From: Peptoniphilaceae bacterium
Lineage (GTDB): Bacteria > Bacillota > Clostridia > Tissierellales > Peptoniphilaceae
DNA: 64,000 bases
Direction: 5' to 3'
Assembly: GCA_028726605.1 (NCBI GenBank)
Contig: JAQYPV010000023.1
Span: forward strand, 62,001 to 126,000
The notes under the pieces are model-generated. The model was not told the origin of the DNA. It did no database searches and saw only the letters and a program-made list of their open reading frames with translations. Below, piece after piece: positions 47,721 through 59,466 of the stretch. Each line of letters opens with the position of its first letter. The first letter of the stretch is position 1. Position numbers and translations under genes: made by a program.

Positions 47721-49175
47721 TTACAAGAGCGGTGCAAAGAGACGGCAGAGCGGCTCTTTGAGCTTTATCGACAGCGGCCGCTCTTCCAATCGCGCGACCG
47801 TCATCAGCGTGCTCTTCTCTACATCCGCACGGAACGCCTGGCGCAACTGTTCGCTCACTTGCTTGGAGTAGAGCAGCTCTGAGGCCTCAAAGTTCAAGGA
47901 GAACGAACGTTCGTCCATATTGCACGAGCCCACGAGCGACACGTAGTCGTCGATCAAGAGCACCTTGCTGTGTAAGAAGCCGCCGTTGTAGCAGTAGACG
48001 TTCGCCCCGGCGTGGATGAGATCCCCGGCAAACGACATCGTCGCCGGAAAGACCACCGGGTGGTCGGGCTTGTCCGGAATCATGAGGTTCACTTCCACGC
48101 CCTGTTGCAGCGCAATCATGAGCGCTTCCATGATGGACGTGTCCGGAATGAAGTACGGCGTCTGTATGTAGATCACGTCATTGGCCGCCGAGATCATCTT
48201 AAGCATGGCAAATTTGATGTTCGCCACCGGCGTGTCCGGCCCGCTAGACACTAATTGGCAGAAGACGTTGCCTCCGCCCGAGTATTTGTACGGCACAGAG
48301 ATGGGCTGCTCCGGATTCCGCTTTTCCTGCTTGGCGTAATCCCAGTCCTGCAAGAAGCGCAGCTTCAAATCCGCCTCCGCCGGGCCTTCAATGCGCACGT
48401 GCGTGTCGCGCCAATAGCCGAAGCGCTTGTAGCGTCCCACGTAGTCATCCCCTACGTTAAACCCGCCGATGTAGCCGATGCGGTTGTCGATGGCCACGAT
48501 TTTGCGATGGTTGCGGTAGTTGAGGCGCAAGTTGATGAACCCCAAAATAGAGGGGAAGAAGATGGCGAGATCGACGCCTTCCTCGCGCATGCGACGCCGC
48601 ACCTTTTGAGACAGATTGCGCGCGCCCACGCCGTCGCTCAATACGCGGACCTTGACGCCGCGCTGCGCTGCCCGAATGAGCGCCTCGATCACCTCCATGC
48701 CCAGTTCATCCGACTTCAGGATGTAGTACTGCAAATTGACTTCTTCCTGCGCGGCATCGATGTCTTGGATGAGGCGATGGAACTTCTTTATGCCGTCCGT
48801 GAAGACCGTGACCTGGTTGCCGCCGGAGAAGTCCGTGAGACCCGTGCGCATGTTGAGCCGCACCAGTTCCAGATAGTCCTGAAAGCGCCCCTCGTCTTCC
48901 ACGGGGACGTTCTGCGCGATGGCGTCCAACTGCACGAGCGCCTGTTCCAGCATGCGCAAGTCCAAAGACTCTTTGCGCTGGAACATCTTGCGCCGCCGCG
49001 TGTCCTGCCCCAAAAAGAGATACGGAATGAAGCCCAAGATGGGAAAGAGGGCCATCATCATGACCCAGAGCATGGTCGAGCGCGCCGGGCGACGGCGGTT
49101 CATGTAGATGATCACGAGCACCAAGATGAGGTTGATGCCCAGTGAGTTTTCCAAAAAGAGTTCCCAAAGTCGCAT
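47721..49175 (-). CDS. cls: cardiolipin synthase-like phospholipase D family protein
   Basis: N-terminal TM; HKD motifs NHRKIVAIDNRIGYIGGFN and HSKVLLIDDYVSLVGSCN. Confidence 0.94.
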   Translation of the reverse strand: MRLWELFLENSLGINLILVLVIIYMNRRRPARSTMLWVMMMALFPILGFIPYLFLGQDTRRRKMFQRKESLDLRMLEQALVQLDAIAQNVPVEDEGRFQDYLELVRLNMRTGLTDFSGGNQVTVFTDGIKKFHRLIQDIDAAQEEVNLQYYILKSDELGMEVIEALIRAAQRGVKVRVLSDGVGARNLSQKVRRRMREEGVDLAIFFPSILGFINLRLNYRNHRKIVAIDNRIGYIGGFNVGDDYVGRYKRFGYWRDTHVRIEGPAEADLKLRFLQDWDYAKQEKRNPEQPISVPYKYSGGGNVFCQLVSSGPDTPVANIKFAMLKMISAANDVIYIQTPYFIPDTSIMEALMIALQQGVEVNLMIPDKPDHPVVFPATMSFAGDLIHAGANVYCYNGGFLHSKVLLIDDYVSLVGSCNMDERSFSLNFEASELLYSKQVSEQLRQAFRADVEKSTLMTVARLEERPLSIKLKEPLCRLFAPLL

Positions 49176-49204
49176 GTGCGCCACTTCTTTCTCAATTAGC
49201 AATG

Positions 49205-51064
49205 CTATTTCGCATATTTGGCCATCTTGTAGCGCTGTTGATTGCTCAAGATCATCTTTCTCATGCGGTAGCCATCCGGCGTCACTTCGATGAGTTCATC
49301 CGGTTCAATGAACTCCATCATCTGTTCCAAACTCAGCCGACTCGGCGGCGTGAGTTTCAGCGCCTCATCCGAGGCCGCCGCACGGATGTTCGTGAGCGCC
49401 TTCTGCTTGCAGACATTGACCTCCAGATCCACGCCTTTGGGGTTCTCGCCGATCACCTGACCCTCGTAGACTTCCTCGCCCGGCCCGATGAAGAGCGTCC
49501 CGCGCTCCTGAGCCGCGTGCAGCCCGTAAGTCGTGGACGTGCCCTGTTCAAACGAGATGAGCGAACCCGTCGGGCGGCGCGGAATGTCCCCTTTGTACGG
49601 GACGTATTCGGAGAATTCGTTGTTGAGCACCCCCGTGCCGCGCGTGTCGGTCAAGAGCTGCTGGCGATAGCCGATGAGACCGCGCGCCGGAATGGCGAAA
49701 ATGAGGCGCGTAAAGCCCGACGGCGACGTCTTCATCTCCACGAGTTCTCCCTTGCGGCGTCCCAAGGCTTGGATGACCGCGCCGGCGTACTCCTGATCCA
49801 CATCAATCGTGGCCAGTTCCAGCGGCTCCAGCGTGTGTCCCTTCTCGTCTTTTTTGAGCAGGACCTCCGGCTTGGAGACCATGAACTCGTAGCCTTCGCG
49901 GCGCATGTTTTCGATGAGCACGGACAAGTGCAGCTCCCCGCGCCCGCTCACGCGGAATGAATCCGTGGTCTCACCCGGCTCCATACGTAAGCTCACGTCC
50001 GTCTGAAGTTCTTTTTCCAAGCGCGCCTTGATGTGGCGCGAGGTGACGTACTTGCCCGAGCGCCCCGCAAACGGCCCGTTGTTGACGGAGAACGTCATGC
50101 GCAGCGTCGGCTCCGAAATGCGCAAAAACGGCAGTGGCGTGGGATCCTGAGGGTCGCAGAGCGTGTCGCCCACTTCAATGCCCTCCACGCCGGAGACGGC
50201 GACGATCTCGCCGACGCCCGCCTCTTCGATGGCCACGCGCTTCAAGCCGTCGAACGCGTAGATGGACGTGATGCGAATCTTGCGATTCTTCTCCGGGTTG
50301 TTGTGATTGGTCATGACGGCCTCGTCGTTCAAGTGGATGATGCCCTGTTCCACCTTGCCGATGCCGATGCGCCCCACGTAGTCGTTGTAGTCCGCCGTGG
50401 AGATGAGCAGTTTGAACGGCGCCTCCACCTCACCGGACGGCGCGGGAATGTAGCGCTTCACGGTTTCCAAAAGCGGGCGCATGTCGTCCCCAGCGGCCAT
50501 CTGTCCACGGGCATCCGCCGCTTCCCACGTCTCTTCGTCCACGGCCCAGCCCGCTTTGGCGGACGCGTACACGACGGGGCTATCTAAGTAGTCGATGGGC
50601 GCGTCAATGGAGAGGAACAAGTCGTACACTTCTTCCCGCACCTCCGCCACACGTGCGTCCGCGCGGTCGACCTTGTTGATGCAGATGATGGCCGGAAGGT
50701 CGAGTTCGATGGCCTTGCGCAACACGAACTTGGTCTGCGGCATGGGCCCCTCAAACGCGTCCACAACCAGTACCACGCCGTCGCACATCTTGAGGACCCG
50801 CTCCACCTCGCCGCCAAAATCGGCGTGTCCCGGGGTGTCGATGATATTGATCTTGCCGCCGTCAAAGTTGACCGCGGTATTCTTAGACAAAATGGTGATG
50901 CCGCGCTCCCGCTCCAGGTCATTTGAGTCCATGACCCGCTCCTGCACGTCCTGATTGACGCGGATCATCCCGCTGGTGCGCAAGAGCGCATCGACCAACG
51001 TGGTCTTGCCGTGGTCGACGTGGGCGATAATGGCTACATTTCTGATATTTTCTCTTTCCAACAT
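49205..51064 (-). CDS. typA: ribosome-associated GTPase TypA/BipA
   Basis: [28 protein letters not shown]...[15 protein letters not shown]; start trimmed to Met 51064. Confidence 0.97.
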   Translation of the reverse strand: MLERENIRNVAIIAHVDHGKTTLVDALLRTSGMIRVNQDVQERVMDSNDLERERGITILSKNTAVNFDGGKINIIDTPGHADFGGEVERVLKMCDGVVLVVDAFEGPMPQTKFVLRKAIELDLPAIICINKVDRADARVAEVREEVYDLFLSIDAPIDYLDSPVVYASAKAGWAVDEETWEAADARGQMAAGDDMRPLLETVKRYIPAPSGEVEAPFKLLISTADYNDYVGRIGIGKVEQGIIHLNDEAVMTNHNNPEKNRKIRITSIYAFDGLKRVAIEEAGVGEIVAVSGVEGIEVGDTLCDPQDPTPLPFLRISEPTLRMTFSVNNGPFAGRSGKYVTSRHIKARLEKELQTDVSLRMEPGETTDSFRVSGRGELHLSVLIENMRREGYEFMVSKPEVLLKKDEKGHTLEPLELATIDVDQEYAGAVIQALGRRKGELVEMKTSPSGFTRLIFAIPARGLIGYRQQLLTDTRGTGVLNNEFSEYVPYKGDIPRRPTGSLISFEQGTSTTYGLHAAQERGTLFIGPGEEVYEGQVIGENPKGVDLEVNVCKQKALTNIRAAASDEALKLTPPSRLSLEQMMEFIEPDELIEVTPDGYRMRKMILSNQQRYKMAKYAK

Positions 51065-51118
51065 GCTTCTCTCCTTCTCTGAGCGCTTCGCTTTAATTTT
51101 AACACAGAAAAAGGAACG

Positions 51119-51144
51119 CAAAAAAAAACCAGGGTACCCCCGGT
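51119..51144 (-). terminator. terminator after the RsbW-like gene
   Basis: ACC-a-GGGTACCC-cc-GGT-type hairpin with long T-run on the minus strand. Confidence 0.65.
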
Positions 51145-51178
51145 CTTCTGTCGTCCGCTCCTGACATGACACGGCATC

Positions 51179-51592
51179 TCAATGCGCTTGCCGATGCAGA
51201 TTCTGCCGCCGCCAGCGGCAGTGCACGAGGTTCTTTTCCACTGCCATTTCGTCCACCAGCTCGTGCACGATGCGAAGTCCCCGCCCGCCGCAGTCCATCT
51301 GCGAGCAGCATTCCACGCGCGGCACATACGTAAAGCCGTCGCCCTCGTCCTGGACCACGACGTCAATCCACTCGGGCGCCACATCCACCGACAGAAACAA
51401 ACGCTTCTTGTCGTCATTGCCGTTGCCGTGTTCACACCCGTTGATCAAGAGCTCACTTAAGATGAGACGCAAATCCATGAGACTCCCCTCATCCATAGCG
51501 CAAGTCTCCCGAATCCGCTCAATCTGCTCGTCAATGAGACCACAAACCGTCACGATTTCGCTGGGTATGGTCCCGGTATAGCGATAGGTCAC
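51179..51592 (-). CDS. RsbW/SpoIIAB-like ATP-binding (HATPase_c_2) protein
   Basis: [51 protein letters not shown]...[15 protein letters not shown] (N and G boxes). Confidence 0.85.
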   Translation of the reverse strand: MTYRYTGTIPSEIVTVCGLIDEQIERIRETCAMDEGSLMDLRLILSELLINGCEHGNGNDDKKRLFLSVDVAPEWIDVVVQDEGDGFTYVPRVECCSQMDCGGRGLRIVHELVDEMAVEKNLVHCRWRRQNLHRQAH

Positions 51593-51730
51593 CTCACCCC
51601 TCCTTATCGATCACGGTTCCTCGTCCACTGCATATGTACCCGAACTGCGGCAGGTTTAACGGCATCCCCCCATCACGCGGCGGCTCGGACTGTTGCGGTC
51701 TCTGTAAACTCCCACGGAGCAGAGCGCTTT

Positions 51731-51739
51731 TGTTATAAT
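51731..51739 (+). promoter_or_regulatory. extended -10 promoter element upstream of the rubredoxin gene
   Basis: TG-T-TATAAT about 49 nt before the rubredoxin ATG; no clear -35. Confidence 0.45.
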
Positions 51740-51787
51740 ACATTTAGCGTTATCGATTCGACGCAATCTGGACCTGAGGAGGACATT

Positions 51788-51952
51788 ATGCAGAAATACG
51801 AATGCACCATGTGCGGTTACGTCTATGATCCGGAGAAAGGCGATCCGGACGGCGGCATCAAACCCGGCACGGCGTTTGAAGACATCCCCGAAGATTGGGT
51901 TTGCCCGGTCTGCGGCGCAGCCAAGTCCGACTTCGAGCCGAAGGCAGAATAA
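51788..51952 (+). CDS. rubredoxin
   Basis: Absent from the ORF track; hand translation [57 protein letters not shown] gaggagg. Confidence 0.98.
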   Translation: MQKYECTMCGYVYDPEKGDPDGGIKPGTAFEDIPEDWVCPVCGAAKSDFEPKAE

Positions 51953-52022
51953 GGCCTCGGCCCTACGCCGGAGCGCACGAGAGCACCCCTTTGGAGGTCT
52001 TTCGTGTCCTGAATGAACGACA

Positions 52023-52063
52023 AAAGAGCGGCCTTTTCGATTCGTCCGAAGAGACCGCTCTTT
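52023..52063 (+). terminator. terminator-like hairpin after rubredoxin
   Basis: AAAGAGCGG...CCGCTCTTT. Confidence 0.7.
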
Positions 52064-52164
52064 GTATGCCTGAATATCCGATCATCGCCGCCCAGCGAAG
52101 GCCCTCGGCGATGCCGCCTTCAAATAGGGCGTGTTCCGTTCCCAAAGCCCGGGGATGAGGCGCA

Positions 52165-52827
52165 TTAGCGGTGCATCAGGCCATTTAACATGGTCTTCAA
52201 CCAATCCAAAACCTGTCCGCCCGATTCAACGGCCTTGTCGAGGAACAAGGTGTAAGCCAAAAGCGACGGCACCTTCGTCCACGCCAGGTGGAACAAGTAA
52301 AAGCGCACGTCCATCTTGGTGAGCCCCACGAGCATGCAGATGACGTCGTCCGGCATACCCGGCAACACCATCGTCATGACGAAGAACTTTTTGATCTTGG
52401 CGTCATTTTCCGTCATCCAGGAGCTGTACTTCTGAAACGTCTCCTCTTTGACCACCGCACGCATGAAGTTCGGACCCAGCAAACGCGCCATCAGAAAGAT
52501 GATGACTTCGCCAATGTAAATGCCGATGTAATTGAGCACAAAGCCCAGCCACGGGCCGAAGATGAGCGCACCCACCAGCGACGTGATGCCGCCGGGAATG
52601 ATGGGGATGATGCACTGAACGATTTGGAGCACCACGAAGAGGAGCGGCCCCCAGATGCCCGCTCGCTCCAAGAAGCGCTGCATGATGCGCGGATCCGAAA
52701 AAAGGCCGTTGCGATAGGCCAGCACCGCCAGCACGATCGACGTCACGATGCCGAGAATGGAGACGACGGAAAACACCTTGCGCACCGTTTCGATGCGCGA
52801 TTCGTCAAGATGGAGCTTATCCTTCAT
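52165..52827 (-). CDS. TVP38/TMEM64-like VTT-domain membrane protein
   Basis: IIPGGITSLVGALIFGPWLGFVLNYIGIYIGEVIIFLMARLLG; PGMPDDVICMLVGLT; start trimmed to Met 52827. Confidence 0.88.
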   Translation of the reverse strand: MKDKLHLDESRIETVRKVFSVVSILGIVTSIVLAVLAYRNGLFSDPRIMQRFLERAGIWGPLLFVVLQIVQCIIPIIPGGITSLVGALIFGPWLGFVLNYIGIYIGEVIIFLMARLLGPNFMRAVVKEETFQKYSSWMTENDAKIKKFFVMTMVLPGMPDDVICMLVGLTKMDVRFYLFHLAWTKVPSLLAYTLFLDKAVESGGQVLDWLKTMLNGLMHR

Positions 52828-54178
52828 GCGCCCTCTTCCCTCGCAACGGCTTGCGTTTTCCCTTGGTCCGTCGCTTCTGTTCACTGTGAGACTTTCGATC
52901 CCGCTCCAAACTCAAGCGGCGCCACTGCGACTGCAGCGTCGTGTGCAATTTCCCCGCATCGCTCGCCGCCGCCTGCTCTTTCAAGTGGCGCGCCACGCGC
53001 CGCGCAAGGGCCGTTTCGTGAACCGCGGGCAGCGCATCGCGCCGCAAAATCTCGTCGTACAAGGCGTAGACGCTCTCGCCGAAAATCTGACGGTCGAAGC
53101 GATTTACCGCTTGCACAGCCCCGTCAGAGAGCCTCGCGATCAAAGCGTCATCGTCCAACAGGCGCACGATGTCGGCTGCCGCCTCTTCGGTCGTGTCAAA
53201 TTGGAAGCCGTCTTCGTCCGGGACGACCACCGCGTCGATGGCCGCATCGCGCCGCGCCACCACAGGGCGGGCGTTCGCCAGCGCCTCGATGTAGGTGAGC
53301 CCCTGCGTCTCTGAAACGGACGCCGAAATGAAGAACTCCATCAGGCGATAGTAGTCCCCCACGTCCTTTTTGGGCACCATGCCCGTGAAACGCGTCTGGT
53401 CCCAGATGCCCAAATCCTTCGCCTGCTGCCGGACCTCCTCCATGGCCGCGCCGTCGCCCACCAAGAGCAAAATGCTCTCCGGATGCGCCTTGAGCACCAT
53501 CTGATGCGCGCGCAGGACCTCGTCCAAGTTTTTCTCGCGCGCAATGCGCCCGACCGAACCGTAGACGCGGGCGTCCTCGGGGATGCGCAGGTGCTCCCGC
53601 ATGAGCGCCAGTTTTTGCGGGTTCGGCGCCGTGCGGAAGGCCCTGAGGTCGATGCCCGTGGGGATGACGCGGATGTCCCGCCCGATGTGCTCGCGCAACA
53701 GGTAGTTGCGCGTCTTATTCGTCGGCGCGATGACCACGTCCGCCGTCTCCAGGCGCAGCTGCATCGCCTTGGCGAGGAGCTTCTCCCAATTCCCGGGTAG
53801 GACGTACTGCGTGTAGTATTCATATTGCGTGTGATAGGTGTGCACGATGGGCGCATGGCAGTGGCGCGCAATGCGCTGCACAAAGGAATACGTGAAGAAC
53901 TCACACTGCGAATGGATGATGTCCGGGTGCCAGTCGATGAGCGCATCGATGTAGCGACTGAAGCGGTCTGCCGACGCCCGTACATCCGGATAGATGTTGA
54001 GCGGGACTGAACTGATGTACGTCACGTCTCCCTCGACATAGCTTTTGAACGATGACGACAGCGTCAAGAGCTTCACTTCTGCGCCCAGCCGCTCCAATTC
54101 CTCTTTCAAGAGGAGAACAGACACGATGACACCGTTGACGGATTCCGGATTCAAATCACTTGCCAATAATACCTTCAT
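52817..54178 (-). CDS. GT4-family glycosyltransferase
   Basis: MKVLLASDLNPESVNGVIVSVLLLKEELERLG; IPTGIDLRAFR; GSVGRIAREKNLDEVLRAH; SVSETQGLTYIEALANARPVVAR. Confidence 0.92.
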   Translation of the reverse strand: MKVLLASDLNPESVNGVIVSVLLLKEELERLGAEVKLLTLSSSFKSYVEGDVTYISSVPLNIYPDVRASADRFSRYIDALIDWHPDIIHSQCEFFTYSFVQRIARHCHAPIVHTYHTQYEYYTQYVLPGNWEKLLAKAMQLRLETADVVIAPTNKTRNYLLREHIGRDIRVIPTGIDLRAFRTAPNPQKLALMREHLRIPEDARVYGSVGRIAREKNLDEVLRAHQMVLKAHPESILLLVGDGAAMEEVRQQAKDLGIWDQTRFTGMVPKKDVGDYYRLMEFFISASVSETQGLTYIEALANARPVVARRDAAIDAVVVPDEDGFQFDTTEEAAADIVRLLDDDALIARLSDGAVQAVNRFDRQIFGESVYALYDEILRRDALPAVHETALARRVARHLKEQAAASDAGKLHTTLQSQWRRLSLERDRKSHSEQKRRTKGKRKPLRGKRAHEG

Positions 54179-54260
54179 ATCTCCTCCCATCACACAGGTA
54201 GTATACCAAATCCCCGTGGCGCGGCCGTGTGCAAAAATTAAGGTTTTATTAAGAATTTCC

Positions 54261-54911
54261 TCAAGTGCATGAAGACTTCGCCGGGCCGTCCGACGCCTCC
54301 GGCGCGATCAACGCCCCAAAGAGCTTCATGATGGGCTCCATGCCTTCAATTTTCGTGGCCGCGCGGCCCGCCATGGGATACACCTGCGCCGGGTTCGCCC
54401 CCAACACGCGCGCGATGGCCTTCTTCTGCGCCTCGCGCTTCGAGCGCGGCACTTTGTCCGCCTTCGTGGCGATGACGTATCCCGAAAAGCCGCTCTCCAC
54501 GATCCAGCGAAACATCTGCCGATCCTGCGCCGTGGGGTCGTGGCGCAGGTCGCAGAGCAGAAAGACCTCCTGCAGGGTTTGGCGCGTTTGGAGATACCGG
54601 TTGATGCTCTTCGCCCAATCGTCCTGCGCCCGCTTCGACGCCTGCGCAAAGCCATAACCGGGGAGATCCACCAGCCGAAACGTCGAGCGCCGCTCATGGT
54701 CTTCCACCCGAACGGTGTAAAAATTCACGGTGCGCGTCTTTCCGGGCGACGCCGACGTATAGGCTAAGTTCTTGCGCCCAGCGAACGTGTTGATGAACGT
54801 AGACTTGCCCACGTTGGAGCGCCCCGCAAACGCAAATTCAGGAACATCCTCCGGCGGATACTGGTCTGAATGGACCGCCATCGCCTCCAGCGAGGCCTCT
54901 AAGATCTTCAT
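54261..54911 (-). CDS. engB: ribosome biogenesis GTP-binding protein EngB/YsxC
   Basis: PEFAFAGRSNVGKSTFINTF...GKTRTVNFY...LVDLPGYGFAQ...ATKADK. Confidence 0.97.
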   Translation of the reverse strand: MKILEASLEAMAVHSDQYPPEDVPEFAFAGRSNVGKSTFINTFAGRKNLAYTSASPGKTRTVNFYTVRVEDHERRSTFRLVDLPGYGFAQASKRAQDDWAKSINRYLQTRQTLQEVFLLCDLRHDPTAQDRQMFRWIVESGFSGYVIATKADKVPRSKREAQKKAIARVLGANPAQVYPMAGRAATKIEGMEPIMKLFGALIAPEASDGPAKSSCT

Positions 54912-57472
54912 ACGCGATCCTCCTCATTCCAGGGGCTGGAGCCGCCGTTTCGCACCCGCGCGTTCGTCTTCGCACCCCAGACGCCCGCGGCGTGTGCGTT
55001 TCGCTGCGACGCGTTAAAATCCACGGCGTCGGCCTGCGCTTCTGCCGTGTCCGCCACGTGGAAGCCGAACGCCGAAGACGGCTCCGACGAGCGGAACACG
55101 ATGGGCGCCTTCATCTCCTTGGGTTCCAAGAGAGCCGCCTGCAACACCTCATCCACGTGATCCACGGGCACGAAGTTCATGCCCCGCTTGACGTCCTCGT
55201 CCATTTCGATGAGTTCGCGCATGTTCTCCTTGGGCAAAAACACCGTCATAATGCCGTAACGCTTGGCCGCGAGAATCTTCTCCTTCACACCGCCGATGGC
55301 GAGCACCTGCCCGGTGAGCGTCACCTCGCCCGTCATGGCGATGTCGTTGCGCACCGGACGCTTCGTGAGCGCCGACACGAGCGCCGTCAGAATGGTCACG
55401 CCTGCCGACGGCCCGTCTTTCGGCACCGCCCCCTCGGGCATGTGGATGTGCGCGTCCAGCGTGGCGTAAAAGGCGGGGTCGATGCCGTAACGCGAGGCGT
55501 TGGCCCGCACGTAGGAAAACGACAGTTCAGCGGACTCCCGCATGACCGCGCCGATGGAGCCCGTAGTGTGCACCTGTCCGCGTCCCTCCATGAGGTTGGC
55601 TTCCACTTTGAGGATCTCGCCGCCCACTTCCGTCCACGCCAGGCCGTTCACCACGCCGATGGCCGGCTGCTTTCCCACCGGTTCGTCGACGTACTTCTCC
55701 ACGCCCAAAAATTGCTTCAAATTGCGCTTGCCCACTGAGACCGCCAACTTTCCCGAGACGATCTCGCGCGCCGCCCGCCGCATGATCTTCTCAATTTGGC
55801 GTTCCAATTCACGCACGCCTGCCTCGCGCGTGTACCCGTGGATGATCTTATCCAACACCTCCGTCGAGAGGCGCACCTGCGAGGCCTTGAGGCCCGCCTC
55901 CGCGCGCACCTTGGGCACGAGATGACGACGCGCGATGGCCAGCTTCTCCGTGTCCGTGTAGCCCGCAATTTCGATCACTTCCATGCGGTCGCGCAGCGGC
56001 GCCGGAATGGTCTCCAAGGTGTTGGCCGTGGTGACGAACATGACCTGCGAGAGGTCGAACGGAATCTCCAGAAAGCGGTCCTGAAACGCGTGATTCTGCT
56101 CCGGGTCGAGCACTTCCAAAAGGGCGCTCGCCGGATCGCCGCGGAAGTCGCTGCCCATCTTGTCCACTTCATCTAGCAAGAAGACCGGATTCATGGAATG
56201 CGCCTTCGTCAAATGGTAGATGATGCGCCCCGGCATGGCTCCCACGTAGGTGCGCCGATGCCCGCGGATCTCCGCCTCGTCCGTAACACCGCCCAAGCGC
56301 ATAGAGATGAACTCGCGGCCCATGGCCTGCGCGATGGCGCGCGCGATAGAGGTTTTTCCCACACCCGGCGGACCCACGAAGCACAGAATGGACCCTTTGG
56401 AATCCTCGCGCAGCATGCGCACCGACAAAAAGTCCAAGATGCGCTCTTTAACGTCTTTCAATCCGTAGTGATCTCGCTCCAACACAGAGCGGCTCTCCTC
56501 CAGATCCTTGCTGTCCTCCGTGTATTCGCCCCACGGCAAGTCCAAAATCGTATCCAGGTAGGAGCGCGAGATGTTCACTTCCGGCGACATGGGCGAGAGA
56601 TACGACAGACGCTCGATCTCCTTCTCCACCGCCTCACGCGCCTCACTCGAGAGGGCCACGTCGGCAAACGCCTCGCGATACTCATCCCCTAAAGAATCCG
56701 GATCGCCGCCGCCCTCGCCCAGTTCTTCCCGCAAGATGCTCATCTGCTCTCGCAAGAGCATCTCCTTTTGCGACTGCTGCATGCGCTCCTGCGCCCGCTC
56801 GTTGATCTCCCGGTCGAGACTCGAGAGTTCCGTCAAGAGCTTGATGTCCGAACGCAACTTGTACAGGCGTTCGACCACATCCAACTCCGCCAGGAGTTCC
56901 AACTGCTCGTCCGGGCGCAAATCCAAGTGGGCCGCCAACGTGTCGGCCAGTTGTCCGGGGTCTTGGATCCCCGTGATGGGAAACAGAAGCATCTCCGGCA
57001 CGCCCACGGCGCCCTTCAGAAAGTTCACGGCCGCGGTGGACGTCAGGCGCATGAGCTGCGTGAGTTTTTCGTCGCGAGGCACGTCATCCGCATGGTAATC
57101 AAAGACGAGGACCTCTCCTTCCACGTACGGGTCGGTGCGAATGAGCTGCAAAACCTCGGCGCGACGCTGCCCTTCCACGATGACGCGCGACGCCTGTCCC
57201 GGCAGGCGGAAGGACTGTCGAATGGAGACGACCGTGCCGATGGGAGAAAAGTCCTCAAACGTGGGCTCCTCCAACGTCGGATCCAGAAGCGACAGGACCA
57301 CAACATCGGAACGATTCTTCAACGCCCACTCCAGCACTTCTTCCGCCGTATCGCTCTCCAGCTCGAAGTGACTGATTTCCCCCGGAAAGACGATGGTTCC
57401 TCGGACGAGCAAGAGCGGTAGAACCGTCTTCGTAGTGGAATAGTACTGAGGGAATTGTGCGATCTTTTCCAT
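54908..57472 (-). CDS. lon: ATP-dependent protease Lon with extended C-terminal tail
   Basis: [19 protein letters not shown]; catalytic [20 protein letters not shown]; ~75 residues after the [12 protein letters not shown] core end. Confidence 0.97.
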   Translation of the reverse strand: MEKIAQFPQYYSTTKTVLPLLLVRGTIVFPGEISHFELESDTAEEVLEWALKNRSDVVVLSLLDPTLEEPTFEDFSPIGTVVSIRQSFRLPGQASRVIVEGQRRAEVLQLIRTDPYVEGEVLVFDYHADDVPRDEKLTQLMRLTSTAAVNFLKGAVGVPEMLLFPITGIQDPGQLADTLAAHLDLRPDEQLELLAELDVVERLYKLRSDIKLLTELSSLDREINERAQERMQQSQKEMLLREQMSILREELGEGGGDPDSLGDEYREAFADVALSSEAREAVEKEIERLSYLSPMSPEVNISRSYLDTILDLPWGEYTEDSKDLEESRSVLERDHYGLKDVKERILDFLSVRMLREDSKGSILCFVGPPGVGKTSIARAIAQAMGREFISMRLGGVTDEAEIRGHRRTYVGAMPGRIIYHLTKAHSMNPVFLLDEVDKMGSDFRGDPASALLEVLDPEQNHAFQDRFLEIPFDLSQVMFVTTANTLETIPAPLRDRMEVIEIAGYTDTEKLAIARRHLVPKVRAEAGLKASQVRLSTEVLDKIIHGYTREAGVRELERQIEKIMRRAAREIVSGKLAVSVGKRNLKQFLGVEKYVDEPVGKQPAIGVVNGLAWTEVGGEILKVEANLMEGRGQVHTTGSIGAVMRESAELSFSYVRANASRYGIDPAFYATLDAHIHMPEGAVPKDGPSAGVTILTALVSALTKRPVRNDIAMTGEVTLTGQVLAIGGVKEKILAAKRYGIMTVFLPKENMRELIEMDEDVKRGMNFVPVDHVDEVLQAALLEPKEMKAPIVFRSSEPSSAFGFHVADTAEAQADAVDFNASQRNAHAAGVWGAKTNARVRNGGSSPWNEEDRV

Positions 57473-57483
57473 CTTTCCTCCTC

Positions 57484-57510
57484 AAAAAAGCAGCCGGTCG
57501 CCCGGCTGCT
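57484..57510 (-). terminator. hairpin terminator between clpX and lon
   Basis: AGCAGCCGG-tcgc-CCGGCTGCT with T-run on the minus strand. Confidence 0.85.
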
Positions 57511-57535
57511 GGTCACCGAACCAAATCGGGGCCGT

Positions 57536-58807
57536 TTATTTCGTATGCAGGGGCATGGTCTGCTGTCCCAGCATTTCACCCTGTTTCAAAATCTCGGGTT
57601 TGGCGCCGTTTTTGACGGTGTCTTCGGTGATGACTACCTGACGGATCGTGTCATCGCCCGGCACGGTGAACATGGCGTCCATGAGGAGACTCTCCACGAT
57701 GGAGCGCAAGCCGCGCGCGCCCATCTTGCGCTGATAGCTCTTCTCGGCGATGGCCTTGATCGCCTCGGGTTGGACCACGAGGTCCACCCCATCCATCTCA
57801 AAAAGCGCCTCGTACTGCTTGAGCAGCGCATTGCGCGGTTCCAACAGAATCCGTTCCAGCGCCGCCGGCGACAGCTCTTCCAGCGCCACGATGACGGGGA
57901 TGCGGCCGATGAGTTCCGGAATCAAGCCGAACTTCATGAGGTCTTCCGGAATCACTCCGCGCAACACTTCCGAGGTCGACTCTTCGTCTTGATGGCGCAT
58001 GGTCTGGTTGAAGCCGATGGGGTTGTTCTCCCGCCGATTGCGGATGACCGACTCGATGCCGTCAAACGCGCCGCCCACGATGAACAGGATGTTCGACGTG
58101 TTCACGTGGATGAGCTCCTGTTGCGGGTGCTTGCGGCCGCCCTGCGGCGGGACGCTTGCCACCGTCCCCTCGATGAGTTTGAGCAGCGCCTGCTGTACGC
58201 CCTCACCCGACACGTCGCGCGTGATGGACGGATTCTCCGACTTGCGCGCAATCTTGTCGATCTCGTCGATGTAGATGATCCCGCGTTCCGCGAGCTTCAC
58301 GTCGTAATCCGCCGCCTGAAGCAACTTCAAGATGATGTTCTCGACGTCTTCCCCGACGTAGCCCGCCTCCGTGAGCGTCGTGGCGTCGGCGATGGCAAAC
58401 GGCACGTCCAGCGTGCGCGCCAGCGTCTGCGCGAGCAATGTCTTGCCCGACCCCGTGGGACCCAAGAGGCAGATGTTGGACTTTTGAATCTCTACGCCTG
58501 TCTCCGCCCCGCGGTAGATGCGCTTGTAGTGGTTGTACACGGCCACGGACAGGACCTTTTTGGCGTCTTCCTGTTCGATGACGTACTCGTCCAGCGCCGC
58601 CTTGATCTCTTCCGGCTTCGGCAACTTCTGCTTCGCCGGCGTGCGGCGCGTGGTCTGTTTGTCGTATTCCGCCAGCAGTTCCGCGCTCAGGTGAATGCAC
58701 TCGTCACAAATGGCGACGCCGCCCGGACCGGCCAACATCCGTTCCACCTGATCCGCCGACTTTCCGCAGAACGAGCAACGAATTTCAGGCTCTTTGAAGT
58801 CCGCCAT
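57536..58807 (-). CDS. clpX: ATP-dependent Clp protease ATP-binding subunit ClpX
   Basis: Zn finger [57 protein letters not shown]. Confidence 0.98.
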   Translation of the reverse strand: MADFKEPEIRCSFCGKSADQVERMLAGPGGVAICDECIHLSAELLAEYDKQTTRRTPAKQKLPKPEEIKAALDEYVIEQEDAKKVLSVAVYNHYKRIYRGAETGVEIQKSNICLLGPTGSGKTLLAQTLARTLDVPFAIADATTLTEAGYVGEDVENIILKLLQAADYDVKLAERGIIYIDEIDKIARKSENPSITRDVSGEGVQQALLKLIEGTVASVPPQGGRKHPQQELIHVNTSNILFIVGGAFDGIESVIRNRRENNPIGFNQTMRHQDEESTSEVLRGVIPEDLMKFGLIPELIGRIPVIVALEELSPAALERILLEPRNALLKQYEALFEMDGVDLVVQPEAIKAIAEKSYQRKMGARGLRSIVESLLMDAMFTVPGDDTIRQVVITEDTVKNGAKPEILKQGEMLGQQTMPLHTK

Positions 58808-58834
58808 GCGTCCTCCCTTTTTCTTTTTTCACCC

Positions 58835-59416
58835 TCACATGGAGGTGATGACTTGATCGATCAGTCCGTATTTTTGGGCCTCTTCCGCATTGAGCCAACG
58901 GTCGCGGTCGGTATCGCGCTCGATCACCTTGAGGGTCTGCCCCGTCTGATCCGCTAAGATCTTGTTGAGTCTCTTCTTGGTCTCGAGGATCTTCTTCGCC
59001 GTGATCTCGATGTCCGACGCCATGCCCTGCGCACCGCCCGACGGCTGGTGGATCATGATGTCCGCATTGGGCAGAGCAAAGCGCTTACCCTTCTCACCAC
59101 TCGCCAAGAGCACCGCGCCCATGCTGGCCGCCATGCCCACGCAGATGGTGGAGACGTCGCTCTTGATGTAGTTCATCGTGTCGTAGATGGCCAGGCCCGC
59201 CGTCACCTCGCCGCCCGGCGAGTTGATGTAGAGCTGGATGTCCTTGTTGGGAGCTTTGTGTTCCAAGAAGAGCAGCTGGCCCACGATGATGTTGGCCATC
59301 TGAGTCTCAATCGGACCGCTCAAGAAGATGATGCGCTCTTCCAACAGACGCGAATACAGATCGTAGGCGCGTTCCCCGCGCCCCGTATTTTCAATGACAG
59401 TAGGGATTAATGGCAT
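58835..59416 (-). CDS. clpP: ATP-dependent Clp protease proteolytic subunit ClpP
   Basis: [56 protein letters not shown]; start trimmed to Met 59416. Confidence 0.98.
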   Translation of the reverse strand: MPLIPTVIENTGRGERAYDLYSRLLEERIIFLSGPIETQMANIIVGQLLFLEHKAPNKDIQLYINSPGGEVTAGLAIYDTMNYIKSDVSTICVGMAASMGAVLLASGEKGKRFALPNADIMIHQPSGGAQGMASDIEITAKKILETKKRLNKILADQTGQTLKVIERDTDRDRWLNAEEAQKYGLIDQVITSM

Positions 59417-59466
59417 GGTTCCTTCTTTCTCTGGTTCTTCGTTCATCCGGCATGCCCTCCGCCCCG

